Shown here: positions 12,154 to 37,663 of the stretch, one piece after another | Numbering within the stretch: the first letter of the stretch is position 1 | Layout: each line of letters begins with the position of its first letter | DNA from: Nectonema munidae | Lineage: Eukaryota; Nematomorpha; Nectonematoida; Nectonematidae | Direction: 5' to 3' | DNA length: 64,000 bases | Assembly: GCA_030549495.1 (NCBI GenBank) | Contig: JAUIRK010001030.1 | Coordinates: 124,001-188,000 of the forward strand | Program-made: the position numbers and the translations under genes | The notes under the pieces: model-generated | What the model saw: the letters and a program-made list of their open reading frames with translations, nothing else | What the model was told of the DNA's origin: nothing | Databases searched by the model: none

Positions 12154-13368
12154 ATAAGGTTAAATTTTTATATCAACATCTATGCAAAGTTTGGTCTTTA
12201 CATTTTGTCGAAAAAAAGTTATAAGCGCTCAATTTTTTTACAAAAAGATATATATACAAGGCTCTCGCTTCTTCAGCGTATAAAATGCCTCCGAATCTTT
12301 GCCAAGTCATCGATAAAATGAATTCATAATTTATATATACCCTGGGGTTTATACTAATTTTTTCCAGGGGTATGGGGTGACATAAATTAAAAGATAAACT
12401 TTACTACTAATTAAATGTTTTTGTAAAAAAATAATAAAAAGATTGTAGAAAAAACTAGTCTAACACTAACTGTAAGATTTATCGTAAACACTAACTCTAA
12501 CACTAATATTAATCAAAATTTCTAACGCCAAACTAACCTAACTCTAATCCTAGCATTAGTTGGATCAATAGTACTTTCAACCAGTTGGTTTTAGGCCAAC
12601 TAACATTATAGAACAAATGGTACTCGACCAATCATCGTTGAACCAATCGCACCTTTGAACAAATTTGTTTTAGACCAATTTCCATTGAACCGCAAATATA
12701 TTTAAGCTCGCAACATACAAGGGCGCAGATGTCAAAAAGGGTTAACCCCTTCATGCTCAATGTGTCACGAATCAACCATGAAATAAAGATCGTCTTTTTA
12801 AAGTTATATGAGAGTTCATTTAAAAAGAAAAGCAGAAGATTAATTTTTAAAAACAATACCTGAAAGGGATAACACCTACCGTGATCTTATATCACACAGA
12901 CTATTTTTGGATTTTAACGGATTTTAGTTAGCGAAAAATAGATGATTTTGATTAATCTCTATTGACTTCCATTGTAAATTCGAGTTCGCCTGCGTTCCTC
13001 TACAGTAACAATAACCCAAAATGGATTAAGGTCGCTTTTTACCAAATTACTTGATGTCGCCAGATTATTCTCGCATCAAATGCATTTAAGGCCGAGAACA
13101 GTGCTCGAAATATTCTATGCAAAAAGCACCAATAGCAGGGCTTAGCCAGGAAGCAACATTTCTATTGGCGCTTAGAAGTGGATTCTCCAAAGAATATGCA
13201 GACAAATTAATTTACATATTATGGTTGTCAAGAAACTACAATATAAGAAACACCGAATGAAAAATTCGCGTATTTTTGTCACATCTCGTGTAGTCCTGAC
13301 TTATACTTTCAATTATCACAAAGTTTACTTGTTTCGATTAGAAAAGATAGAAACCAAGTAGGAAAATG
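12154..13368. other. No gene seen; degenerate CTAA-rich patch
   Basis: From 12460 to 12560 the sequence is rich in loosely repeated ctaacactaac and aacctaactctaa motifs, reminiscent of degenerate telomere-like or simple repeat. From 12570 to 12700 a ccaac/ccaat-rich stretch follows. At 12743 GGGTTAACCCC occurs, a possible piggyBac-type TTAA site. Nothing codes. Confidence 0.4.
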
Positions 13369-13374
13369 TTTATT
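13369..13374 (-). promoter_or_regulatory. PDHB: Polyadenylation signal AATAAA for PDHB
   Basis: AATAAA on the minus strand about 97 bp after the PDHB stop codon, a usual distance for a short 3' UTR. It is the first canonical hexamer I see downstream. Confidence 0.5.
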
Positions 13375-13470
13375 ACTGAAAATTAACAATCGGTGACAAG
13401 ATGCTGCACGAGTAGTAAATATATAATATTTCATGTTGCTGCCATAGTAATCAACTCTTAAATGCACACT

Positions 13471-26466
<12,996 letters not shown>

Positions 26467-27384
26467 CTTTAATAAATAGTACAGAATGAAAAATAAAATT
26501 ACTATCATCGTATTATTTATATTATTTATTTAATATAAAAAATAGTAATCATAAGTGATGTTGTTGATATCAACATAAGATTTTTGAGAATTGTGAAAAA
26601 GACAAAAGTCGAGATGTTCAACCTCAAGAAGAAAACAATTAACAGATGAAAGACAAAAAAATTAAAACAAATAATACATACAGCAGTACAGGAATGTATG
26701 CAATATATAAAGTATCTGGTAAAATTAGTTGAACAAACTCATCGGTGAATATATTTTTAAAATGCATGACGTTTAATCATCCCTGTTGTCTTTAACTTTG
26801 GAATAGGAGATGCATTTCGATAAAACTAAAATGATGGAAATGTCTTAATCACTCGCCTCTCGTGTTTGCATCCGTAAAAGAAAGACATGCTAAGAAGTCA
26901 TTTTTACAAAAATAACAATGCATAGATATGCGCTATTCTTCTTCTGATAGGGTAAATTTCAGTATCAGCATTAAATGGATTGTTGACATAAACTCAATTG
27001 ACTAACCGTCACCGCGATCTTTAAATAACCCCGGCGATTTCTTGATTTTAATATATATTTAAAGCACCTGTATATCATTTACTAAATATAGTCTATTTTT
27101 TCAGGGATTGAATGAGTTAAATTGGCGATTTATGGAATCATTATTGAGTCTACCTGTCAGGGAATTATTAGAAATTAAAGGGGAAACATTTTTTTAATTT
27201 TACAAGGATGTTCTACACTTTTTAAGTTTGTTGAATCGATTGGTGATACTTACGTCCCATAAAATCGTATCAATCATAAAAGAAATCAATTAAAATTGGC
27301 AGAATCTGCAAAAAAATGAAATCTTTGATGTTTGAAACACACATATACCACCTTTCTCCATAATGATGAATCTATTAAATTTAG
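26467..27384. other. Upstream of PDHB, no gene seen
   Basis: The missing first PDHB exon (ATG and start of the presequence) should lie here or further right, but no in-frame ATG plus donor could be supported. No CpG-rich or TATA-like promoter stands out against the AT-rich background. Confidence 0.4.
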
Positions 27385-27990
27385 ATTTTTCATAAAAACG
27401 TTTATGGTCACCAGTATCGGCGCAAATCTGTGTTTTCTCGGCAAGATTGGTCCACCACTTATTTTGCATTATTGGCAGCTTGTGTTGCACATTACTACAT
27501 GCGTTGTGAAATTCAGCATTTTGATAGGTCAGACAAGCTATACAAGGGGAGCCTGGTAAGCAGTTCTTTTTTCGCAAACAGTTGTTGAATTTCTTGGTCA
27601 TTCTCATCTAACTACTCTTTGTTCTTCTTTATGGAAATCCGTAATACTTTTTTAGAAGATTTTAGTATAGCGGCTTTCAATTGAAACCCTTGTATTTCAT
27701 GGCATGAGTCTTCTGAACAAGGCTGGATTTCCTATTTTTATTTAAGATTAGATTGGAAGTTAGCTCTTCATAAGGATGATTTGACGAAATTTTTTAATTA
27801 TCGGATCTCTTTGTTTTTGCTTGGGTTTGAAATGAAGTCTAATCTTGCATTGCACAAGATGGTGGTCTGTGTTACATTCTGCACTAGGCATTACTCTGGT
27901 GTGCAGAACGTCTTTTAGGTCTCGCGACGTACTAAAATGTAGTCAATGTTTAGAACATGGGTGCATCCAGGTTGTCTTAAGATCATGAAT
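27385..27990 (-). mobile_element. LINE fragment (non-LTR retrotransposon, endonuclease end to pre-RT region)
   Basis: On the minus strand from 27990 the frames give KTTWMHPCSKH, then DLKDVLHTRVMPSAECNTDH and HHLVQCKI, the typical end of an APE-type LINE endonuclease. Further on come a D-x-NDQEIQ-like block and then NACSNVQHKLPIMQNKWWTN and LAEKTQICADTGDHKRFYE. These match the widespread animal LINE sequence with ...MQDxWWxxLAEKTQxYADTGDxRxFYE. The similarity stops near 27385, before the reverse transcriptase, so the copy is truncated there. Several stops and a frameshift near 27935 break it. The clade (RTE-like or Jockey-like) is not fixed. Confidence 0.85.
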
Positions 27991-28544
27991 CATCATAGTT
28001 GAATCTTCTGTATACTTTTTTATCTTTGAAGTATGTACCTTCAATGTGAATGTTTTTTTAGTTTTTCAAGTTTTATGTAAGTATTATTTAAAACAATACA
28101 CGTTTTTATATAAGTAACCGAGTTGCTAAAGATTCAAACCTCAAATCAGGTCAAAAACAAAGCAACCCTCAAGCCTCGTATAAAACTTTTGGTAAATGTT
28201 TGAAATTGTAAACATCGTCTTTCTCTTTTTAAATAAGTACAAATTATTTTAATTAAAATTATTAATTAAACAAATAATGCAATTAGCAACTTCAGCTTTG
28301 AAAATGCCTTCGCTCTTAGCAACATAAGGCATGATTCAAAAAATAAAGCTGTTTATAAGAAAAAAATATGTAGTTTCTATCACACAATATAAAAATTTTT
28401 GCAGTAATAATTTTTAATAATACCTGAGTGAGTAAAAGTATATTTCAATTGTTCATTTAAGCTTGCAGGACCAAATGATAAACAAATTTTGTGGCCCAAA
28501 AACAAATAATAAAAAAGACAGGTTAAGTAGCAATAAGGTACCCA
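27991..28544. other. No gene seen
   Basis: AT-rich spacer between the LINE piece and the piggyBac relic. I see nothing with coding character or repeats worth naming. Confidence 0.4.
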
Positions 28545-29360
28545 CATATACGAATTATAGATACCGAGGAAATGTATGCTTATATAGGAATGACATACTT
28601 GAGAGCTTTGTAATAGAAGTATCTAAGGGTTAAATTTTTATGGCTGGATTCTGGATGTCCACTTTTTGTTATCACAATGAGTATGAAAAGATTTTATTTT
28701 CTAAACAAGCATTTGTGCTTTAATGATGCATATAATAAAGAAGGAAATTTGATAGATTTACTGCATTTCGGAATGTTTTTGAAATGTTCAATATAATTGT
28801 TGTAAATGGGTTAAAACGACACCTCTTTTAACAATTAATGAGACTTTATATCTGTCTACAACGGCAGTGAAATTTAAAGTGTCCTCATAAAGCAGCAATA
28901 TAAGGACTGTTATTCAGATCATTAAGTAAATACTACTGAATGCTTTGTTAAATATCTAGTAAACAAATTTAAACACATAGTATAGTGAATTAGAGCAAGA
29001 AATTACTTTTACACTTCGTCACACCTAATACAACGTTTATATAATGAAAAAATAACGTGTGTAGGAATAATAATGTCGTCAAGAAAAGGTGTTATTAAGA
29101 GAGTTAGTTCTATAAAGGAGAGAAAACGAATTGTATAGTTTTCCGGGAAAAGAATAATTTTGATTATATGAGTCTGCACAGTTATGCTGTCAAAAGAAAA
29201 CCTGGTAATAAAAACATCCAAATTGCATCATAATTACCTTCAATACTGAAAGTAACTAAAGATGAAACAAAAAAATATAAATTGTATGATTTTACTAAGG
29301 ATGGATCGATATATTTGATCAGCGCATTAGTTATAGTTATATGGCCAGAAAAAGTAAAAA
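28545..29360 (+). pseudogene. piggyBac-type transposase relic
   Basis: Plus-strand frames give IIDTEEMYAYIGMTYLRAL, then DSGCPLFVITMSMKRFYFLN and KHLCFNDAYNKEGN. This is the order 'ExxAFIGLLxLxG ... MSxxRFxxLxxxLRFDD' of piggyBac (DDE_Tnp_1_7) proteins. It goes on with LTINETLYLSTTAVKF, the counterpart of the first catalytic-Asp motif TIDExLxxFRGRxxF, where the Asp appears as Asn. A Lys-rich stretch (LHSYAVKRKPGNKNIQ) corresponds to the loop after the DNYFTS region. Many stops and frameshifts are present and the ends were not found. It is an old, dead copy. Confidence 0.72.
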
Positions 29361-30340
29361 TGGACTGCCAAGGCTTGGAGTTTTGTGTTAGATAGCGAAA
29401 AAATAACTGCGGGAACTTTTTGTTTTAAACAAAACTGATTATAGAAAAATCCATCAGTCTCTTTTTGAATTTTTATTGTAAAAGCATTAGTTTACCCTTG
29501 CATAAAATCAATACCTACTATTGAACTTAAATAAATTTAAATTAAAAATTGTTCTGGGTTCTTCGTCAAAAGTCTGAAAAAGCATCCTGAACAGCTCATT
29601 CCATTTCTATTTGTATCGATTGCTATCTGAAGTTCTAGTTTGACCTACTCTTAAGTACTCTTGTAATTGCTAAATAAAATTAAAATGATTGTTAAATAAT
29701 AATAATTATAAAAAGGGAACAGAATTTCGCCACTTTGCCCTAAATAGGATTAATACAGTGTTGCCAGGAAAAATTTATCAAAAATCCATAAAACATGTCC
29801 TAAAAATCTGTAGATTCTTAGCTTAAAAATGTATTCTATTTATATTTTAAAAAACATTTATTTAGCTTTTCAATTTTTTAAGATAAACATAAAAGGCAGC
29901 CAACTCTATATTTTTATTTCACTAAAAATGGACAACAATCTCTCAATTATTCAGAAGCAGATATTAGCAGACTTCATTATGCGACAATTGTTCCAAAGTA
30001 AACAAAGATTTTTCATGCACAATGTTTAAAAATATCGAAAAATTAAGAAACTTTCAGTACTAAAAATGTTATTTTTTAAGAAAACTTTTAAAACTTAATT
30101 TTCAGTTTCTCCCAAAATATATAGCATATTGGAAATAAAAATTAACTTCAGAAATGGACCATGATTATGTAGTATGAAAACATAAACCAAACTATTAAAC
30201 TTTAACATTTAATTGTATATTTTAACTAAGAACAAAAAATCTATTTAGGAAAATCTTCATTTTATGTTCGCTATGAAAGTAAGCTTATCGTTATGCTTGG
30301 GTCAGATCCAAGATCAAAACTTGGATCATAGTTCTATTTA

Positions 30341-30406
30341 CCCATAGTTCGATAGAAGAAGCGCAAAATCGCCTTCTTGATGAAAAACCTCACAGTACAT
30401 TGACCT
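30341..30406 (+). repeat. SINE tail copy
   Basis: cccatagttcgatagaag, aagcgc, gccttcttgatgaaaa and ttgacctt match the body of the tRNA-derived SINE at 44801-44948. The tRNA-like head is not preserved here. Confidence 0.55.
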
Positions 30407-31998
30407 TCGAAAAAGCTATTCGATATAAAAAACAACTTTTTTAGTTACTAATCATTTTTCATTAATAGAAAGATGCAGATATCATGATAAACAATTAAAA
30501 AAAGAACAATTTTAAATATGAAGCAAAACTTTTTCATAAATATATAATTTATTTACAGTAAGAAGTTTAGAAAAAACAAACGCCATTTAAACTTGTATGA
30601 AAAGAAGAAGAATTTTCTATATAAAAATTTGCGCCACCATGCACATTACCCGGCAAATACTATCTGTAAATATTTTTAAAATAAATAAGGAATGTGACAA
30701 GTTTTATTCTAACACTTTAAAAGACCAACATTTATTGCATAATCAGATAAATATTATTAAAAGAATATTTAACATAACTTGGTTTTAATCCATTTTTTGT
30801 TTCCCTTTATTTAACAAAAAAAATATACATAAATGAAAATCATATTTTTAACCCATTAAAACTATATTATTTTTCACTAAACGTTGTCAAAACTTAGCAA
30901 ATTATGTACAGATTTTTATAATATATTAGTCAAAAAATATATTTCATTAAAAGTCTTTGCATCTTTTAGAGCCTTGTAAAAGAATTGTATATTAAAGAAC
31001 AGCAACCCGTACTAAATAGTCAATATCTTGATAAAAGTTAATGCGATGTTTAGTATAGTTTTTTCCACGTGAGTTAACTATATATAAAACTTATTCTCTG
31101 ACACATAATATATCAGGACTATGATAATTACTTTCTTCTTCATCTTGTCTTTCTATCTATATTCTATCACTACTTTTGGTCCTAAGCTCCTTCTGTATGT
31201 TTAATCTCCTCATTATTTTCTTATATGTTGTTTCTATCTCTTGATATCGATATCTTGTTTGCTTTTGTATATATCTCTATATAGATAGATTTTTTTTCTC
31301 AAAATAATTCAATCTAAAAGAAAAAACAATTTATAATAATTTCTATTTTGTAACTTTTATCAGATCCATTTACTTGGTTAATTCAATGGTTAATAATAAA
31401 CGAAAAATATTTTTAAATAAATTTGAAATAATTAAATATATCTATTTAAACAAGTATGCTAATTTTTTATATTTAAATCTAGAGCTGGATATACTTGCAG
31501 TGGGTCCCTAGGCCTAACTCTATTACTTTTCTTTAAATTTTTATTGCTTTTGTATATACATATTGTCAGTGTTAAGGTATATAAAAGTCTTTCAAAGAAT
31601 TGACGAATAAAACTCACATTCGTGCTAACCATCGAATACCAAAGAGATAAAAAAAAATAATAAACTTGAATTAATTTTTTCTAAGTTGATTTCATCAAGG
31701 TTTAAAGAGCGTCTTGCACAAGGAACATAATACACCAGTGTATTTATAGCTTTTATTCTAACTTTTAAACTATTGTAAATTCCAAACATAGCCGCAATAT
31801 CATATCAACACCAAAACTTGATCAATTGTATTAAGCTCAACACTATGGTCATGGATGTTTATAAATGGCAGAAATCTATCGACAGCCTTACTGTGACATT
31901 TTACATAATGATATATGAGTGTGATTTGATCAGAATGACTAACATCAGGGGAGAAATCAACAATGATTAAATAATATTTAGCTTGTTTTTTTAGCCAG

Positions 31999-32143
31999 CG
32001 TGAGTAAGCTAGCTTACATAATGGGTTTCGATAACTCAACGTCTTTAGTTAGATCTCTCATCAAGCCTCATCTCTTCATATTTCGATACAAACAGCGCAA
32101 TTGTGCCTTTTCAATGAAAATACCCCACGGTACCTTTACCTTT
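31999..32143 (+). repeat. tRNA-derived SINE copy
   Basis: Aligns along its length with 44801-44948: gcgtgagta, tttcgataactcaa, gtcttt(a/g)g, ttcgata, gcgcaattgtgcctt, gaaaa and ggtacctttacctt. The B-box region is more decayed than in the 44.8-kb copy. Confidence 0.65.
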
Positions 32144-32636
32144 TTAAGCTCTTGTTGTAGTGGTATCTCTAAAAAACAACATGAACAATATAAAGCTCAT
32201 TATTTAAAAATTTATTTCTTTACATTTAATGCCATCTAAATTTTTTGTATACAAGTAATTGCACCGTATAGTGCTTTATTTACTTATATCTGTTAAAATA
32301 GTGTCGAATCTAATTAGTTAGTAATCATCAACAATAGCATCATATACTCAAATAGGGTACGTAGTTTTATTTTTCAATGTGAAAGTGATGTTACTGTCTA
32401 CATTAATTTTTTTATAATTGATCAAAATTTGATTTGTTATTAATAATTTCATTCTATCCTTTTGGTATAAACATTTTTTATGATTTTTTTGTCACATCAA
32501 CGTATTTTTCTAAATTTTAAATGCAGTCGTTAATTCCTTTAAAACGATGTTTGAAGCGTGCATCTTTATTTTATTTCAATTGATAATATAAAATTTAACA
32601 TAATTTTTTTAGAAAATATTCTTAAGTTTTTATTTT

Positions 32637-33917
32637 ATGTGCTACTTACTTGTGGAAAATATCCCAATTGAATTCAAATCATCTGACCTAAGGTATCATT
32701 TTTCCGAATTTGTAGAGACAGAAAAATTCTTATGCTTCCACTATAGACACCGTCCTATCAAAAAGTTAAATATTACGAATTTGAATATCGCTGAAAATTC
32801 AGATCTTAGATGCTGTCTTTTGAAGATCAACAATAATGATGAAAGAATGTTTATTTCAAAGTATAACTTGAAAACCTGGAGTTCTATTGAGAATGAAACT
32901 TATAAATATCTTTGTATAATAAAAAAAGTTTTTATCAAACCTTCGAATGAAATTTCTTCAAACGAAAATAATCCTTGCATTGATTTATCTGAATTAAAAA
33001 GTTTAATTGAACTTTTTCCTCCTAAAGATTTCATGCCTAATGGAAATGTGGGTACAAGTACGAAACATTTTTTGAATTTGATCAAAGAATGCAAGCTTTC
33101 ATCTCATTTATGTCATAAATTGAGTTTAACATATTTTTACCAGCTTGCAAAATATTCATCAGTTCCTCCTACCGGTGTTGATAAAACTTCCGACTTCTGT
33201 AAAGATAGCTTAACAAAGGCATTAATAAAGAAAAGTAGGGCACGTGGCTTGACTAAAAGTAATTCAAAAAATAAGAGTGATCCAAGTGATACCGAAGAGG
33301 ATGATAGAGGTGAAGAATGGGATCGTTATCTAAGCCTTCACGATGATGTAACCGAGCAAGAAAGAATCAAAGAAAAAAAGTTTGAAAATGAGATTGAAGT
33401 AACCTGGGAGAAGGGTAGTAGTGGTCTTGTTTGGTATACAGACGAGGCATTTTGGCGCGAATTTGAAGATCAAAATTCATTCGATGCAAAAACCGCGGAT
33501 GATTGGGATGTCGATATGTCAAATTATTACGAAAAGAACCATTTTAAAAAACAAATTAAAGCGTCTTCAAATAATTCAGATATTCCATTTAGTGAAGTGA
33601 AATTTAAAAAGATAATGCCAATTAAAAATTTGAAAAAGTTTGGCTGGAAAGAAGGATATGGACTTGGGCGGAATTTAGATGGAATTAAATCGCCTTTAAT
33701 TAGTGAAGGACAGTCATCACAGTGCAAAAGAGGCTTCGGGTATTATGGTGAAAAACTTGACAGAAATCCTAAAAAGTGTAATGAAATTAGCAAAGATATC
33801 CTCGGTAGAGAACATAAGATTTCTACAATTTTTGATAGAGGTAATGCTAATGATGTAAAGAGTTTTAATCGACGATTGAATGAGTATAGTCTTAAATCTA
33901 GATTCGTTCTTCCTTGA
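32637..33917 (+). CDS. GPATCH3: G-patch domain-containing protein 3
   Basis: An intact 426-codon single-exon frame. The N-terminal part (1-40) has YLLVENIPIEFKSSDLRYHF and FLCFHYRHRP, the RRM-like start of GPATCH3 proteins. NGNVGTSTKHFLNLIKECKL (about 143-162) matches the RGNVGTPLRVFLELIRACRL segment of human GPATCH3. A conserved acidic block begins near residue 218: DTEEDDRGEEWDRYLSLHDD, VTEQERIKEK and EVTWEKGSSGLVWYTD, then TADDWDVDMSNYYE (about 287-300). The G-patch follows at about 326-378: LKKFGWKEGYGLGRNLDGI, CKRGFGYYGEKL. The protein is nuclear; G-patch domains often bind and activate DEAH helicases, and human GPATCH3 is reported in innate signalling and transcription. The human protein is somewhat longer. 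An AATAAA starts directly after the stop codon. No introns and no breaks are seen. The ATG used is the first in frame and gives the conserved N-terminus. Confidence 0.95.
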   Translation: MCYLLVENIPIEFKSSDLRYHFSEFVETEKFLCFHYRHRPIKKLNITNLNIAENSDLRCCLLKINNNDERMFISKYNLKTWSSIENETYKYLCIIKKVFIKPSNEISSNENNPCIDLSELKSLIELFPPKDFMPNGNVGTSTKHFLNLIKECKLSSHLCHKLSLTYFYQLAKYSSVPPTGVDKTSDFCKDSLTKALIKKSRARGLTKSNSKNKSDPSDTEEDDRGEEWDRYLSLHDDVTEQERIKEKKFENEIEVTWEKGSSGLVWYTDEAFWREFEDQNSFDAKTADDWDVDMSNYYEKNHFKKQIKASSNNSDIPFSEVKFKKIMPIKNLKKFGWKEGYGLGRNLDGIKSPLISEGQSSQCKRGFGYYGEKLDRNPKKCNEISKDILGREHKISTIFDRGNANDVKSFNRRLNEYSLKSRFVLP

Positions 33918-35538
33918 AATAAAAATGTTACCGATATTTCATTGTTTAATATTTTTATCAACAGAAATAAAATTACTATTTTTTACAATCAATTTTTATT
34001 GAAGTGTCAAATATCAAATTTATTAATCCTTCTAAAAATAAACTTATGTCATCCATGAATTTTTAAATTTAATTTGTTTAATGTAATAATTGACAGATTA
34101 TTAAATAAAAATTTAGATCGCTTAAAAATATTTATCTCTCGAAGTAAGCCCTATGAGTTCTAATTATAGTAATTGTACAATTATACAAGATGTTGATACT
34201 GCACAATTATGAGAAATATAATTGTAACTTTATTGACTTACTTTGGTTTACGGGAATTTAAATGTTTTATCAGACATACACATATTACGTAACGCTTTAG
34301 GGAGTAAAAGGGTTGTTAAATAGCATTACGAAGCATGTGTGGAGATTGTAAAAAATGTTGAAGAAATTTTTATTTAGATACAGATGATAGTGTTCCATTA
34401 CTAAACTATTTTGATATTTGATAAAGAGAGGGGAGTAGGATGTGAGAATTCATTGTGCTAATCGCGCCTTACATAGAGGGAGCGAGGATATTTCAAGTAT
34501 TTTGCGTAGTATGTCATTTTTCTTTTTGTATACAGCAAACCTTGTTTTAGCTGTTTTTATTAAATTGTATAGCCTTTAAATTTTCAACATACGCGTACCA
34601 AAACGGTCACCCTTTCTTTTCATCATATATTTGTTATAATATAATAGTTGATGACATTTGAATGATATCAAAGATGAGAATGTCTCATTGGATATCTAAA
34701 AAGTATTCGGATATACTTTCTATTTGTTTGATCATGGACTCACACTGCTGTGTTTATTTCCTCAAAGCGCACGAGTGAAAACCTATACATGAAGAATTTT
34801 TAATTAAAAATTTTTCAAACAATCAATTATTGACACCAGCCGAGTTTAGATGATATAAGTACTTCTAGAATGAATGAGGAATATTTAGAATGTAGGATGT
34901 TAGGGATAAGCCAACATCTAAAATAAGAAAAAATATTTACATTTTGTGTTATATATAATATTTAATAGTAATTTCACAATAAACACCAATGGCAAATAGC
35001 ACAAGTGCTACCACATGCAACCAGGGGTCTATTCCGTGTAGCGAGAGGTGACTAGAACTGTTATCCGTATATTTAATTAGTATTCAATATTTTTTATTGT
35101 TCTTTTTTCAATGTAAATTAGGGCAATCAAAATATTAATATTTGATATACAAAAAAACTCATATCTATAAATTCAAATTTTACATATATACCATATGATA
35201 ATGTCAGCGACGGGTCTAGAAGAGAAATACACCTTGGTATTTTTATACTTTTTTCTAAAATGATCTTTTTCTGAATATTCTATAACGAAAGTAGTTTGAG
35301 TGAATGCTCATCTACAGTATTACCTGTATTACATAAGGAATATTAATTTATATCATCCCATGGATCTGAATCATAATTCTTATTCTCCCTTTTCCTTTGA
35401 TGCTAGGAGTCAAGACATGAATTCTATTTTTTCATCTCACTCCTTCTTACATATGCTTACGCACTAACTTTTTTCTACCTATATCTCTCTTTGTACAGTC
35501 TATCCATCTAAGCTTTGGTATCCCCACTTTTCTTTTAG
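33918..35538. other. 3' of GPATCH3, no gene seen
   Basis: AT-rich intergenic DNA without supported exons or repeats. Confidence 0.45.
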
Positions 35539-36850
35539 CAGGATTGTCAAGTCACCCGCGCTGAGTAAGAGTCACCCGCAAATTGAGTTAAAATCCCGTA
35601 TGTCAACCGCATAAATAGAAAAAAATTTGAAAAAATTTTTTTTTTTAGGTTTTTTAAGATAGTTTATATTTTGTCGGACTAAAGTGCGCTGCAAGAAAAA
35701 TCGCTACATTAATATAAAAAATTCTCCATTTTAATTATTAGCAATTTCCAAACTAATTCATTTTAAATACTACACGAAATTTTCACAATTTAAAAAACAG
35801 TTAAGCTAATTTTATCTCTACCTCATTCAAATGCTGGTTCTGAAAGAGTATTCTCCTTAATCAAAGCAATAAAGCGGACAGGGAGAAATCGTCTCCAGTT
35901 GGAGGGGACTATATCTAGTATGCTGATAATAATTAAAATGGCAACCTCCGAAGAAATTTCAAAATGTTTTAATTTCCAACCCCCAACCTCAGTTATTATC
36001 CAGTTAAAAAAGCGACTTATCAATACAATTTGAACCATCAATGAATTTTAATCAAAAATAGATATTAATTTTTTTTAATTATAAATCATGTTTCATCAAA
36101 TACAATTAGCTTTGTACTTGTGATGCGAAAAAAATTATACTTCAACTTAATTTTTTAATGCGATCAGGCACAATCATTTACTCTGACTTATGGAAAACCT
36201 ATCTACTTATGGAATGTAATTTGATATTTTAACTTTTAGACATAGTAACTCCTCTCAAATGCAATATAGCTATGGAAACATGTAGTTCAAAAATGATAAT
36301 TTCCATAGAATGTCACAAAACGCGTTTAGTTTCACTATTATGCATAGTTTATTAATTTGAAGATATAGAAATCAATAAAAAGTATCCACGAACTCAAAAA
36401 TAACCTTTTATAACATCTTTTAGATTTTGCTGTAGGGCCTAGTGCCTCTTTTTTTATTTTTTGCTTTTGTTTTGAAGTTTTTTTGGTATATTAGTGACTG
36501 TTTAAAAATAATGTATTTTTTTACGAATTTATTTCAAGTAGAATCGACAACAAATAACATAAATTATTGCAAAGATCAAAATGACCCCGTTGGACATTCT
36601 AGTGTTAAAACGGTGACTAAATGATGTAAAAACCTAACCATATCCTAACCTAATGGAGTGCCCCCTCTTCTAACTGGAATTTTTTTCTGGCTAGGGGCCT
36701 GCTTACATAGATATGAAGTCTATTGGCTAAATCATCTAAAAGGCATTTTATTCGCTGTTTTTTGTGAAAAAAACTTGAAAAATTGAATTTACTCCAAGGC
36801 TTGACGAGAAATTTTCACCCACATGACAATTTCTGAAACTTGACAGCCCT
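35539..36850 (+). mobile_element. hAT transposon relic with C-terminal transposase piece
   Basis: The left end caggattgtcaagt at 35539 and the right end acttgacagccct at 36838-36850 form a short imperfect TIR of CAGGGxTGTCAAGT type. Inside, plus frame 35793-36038 is open and reads SLPHSNAGSERVFSLIKAIK, RTGRNRLQLEGTISSMLIII and CFNFQPPTSVI. This is the C-terminal dimerisation region (LPHSNAxxERVFS...RNRLQ) of one group of hAT transposases. The rest of the protein is not recognisable, so the element is internally deleted or heavily decayed. A clear 8-bp target duplication could not be read. Confidence 0.7.
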
Positions 36851-37261
36851 ACTTTAGATTTTTCTGCGTTAACATTCTTTATAACTTCATCTTCAGTTTG
36901 CCTTTCCACATTCCAACAGATTGAGTTGTATGAATTACAAATCTACCTTCACAAATGATGTTCTCAAAAATTAGATGTCGAGAAAAGGGAGCCTACGCCA
37001 AATGCCCGCTCTAAATCCGGCGTTGCAAAAAGTAGACGTTTTATCGGGTTTTAGTCACTTTGAAACAATCTTAAAAAATTCTACTAACTAAATTTGTGTT
37101 AATTAAATTAAATTTAAAAAACACTTTTAATTAAATCAATTTGTAAGTCAATTTAGGTAGACCCTTAAATTTTTGTAAACTATTTACAACAAAAAAATAT
37201 ATTTTCTAAATTACAGGTTAAAGAAAAAAGTAGTGAAGACTAATTATAAGTAAATTGCCAC

Positions 37262-37345
37262 CGACAGATGGCTTAACTGGGGAACGCTTGAACTCCAGTT
37301 CTTTGGGTAAGATCCAGTTGTTTTGGTTCGATTCCCAATTTTAAA
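37262..37345 (+). repeat. tRNA-like relic
   Basis: A-box-like gatggcttaactgg and B-box-like ggttcgattcccaa are spaced as in a class-II tRNA or tRNA-derived SINE. Acceptor-stem pairing is poor, so it is not called as a functional tRNA gene. Confidence 0.3.
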
Positions 37346-37663
37346 ATCCCAATCTGCTCACATTTGCGAGATTTTTCTTCTCTTGGATAATAACGAGCGG
37401 ATGCGTACATTTCAGAGTAAGGCGAGCACCAATAATTTTAGCTCCTTATTTATTATTTTAATTTTATAGAAATTAAAGTTAATGTTGATTCAAAATTAGC
37501 ATAAATTTTTTTTAGAGTATATGGACACTATTAAAATATATTTCGCCTTTTTCCCCTTTAGATTTTACCATCTAAAAATGTCCTATTCAGCTTCATCTTT
37601 TAAAAATAAACAAAAGTTTTCTCTTTTTATTTTTAGTTTTTTGATGACTTTATGTTCCAAAAA

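Larger units (their letters stand above)
29361..32636. other. Intergenic, SINE copies only
   Basis: Apart from two SINE pieces (30341-30406 and 31999-32143) nothing is supported. At 29758 acagtgttgccaggaaaaatt resembles a hAT end, but the opposite end was not found. (gata)-type and tatctatat simple sequence lies at about 31230-31290. Confidence 0.45.

Noticed and set aside
12455-12560. Telomere-like repeat from ctaacactaac and aacctaac motifs
   Set aside because: Units are irregular in length and sequence; no run of any known telomere unit is present.
29009-29221. 70-codon minus frame
   Set aside because: Antisense of the decayed piggyBac relic.
35823-36041. 72-codon minus frame
   Set aside because: Antisense of the hAT C-terminal segment SLPHSNAGSERVF on the plus strand.
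37262-37345. Functional tRNA gene
   Set aside because: A and B boxes are spaced plausibly, but no acceptor stem pairs; kept only as a tRNA-like relic.
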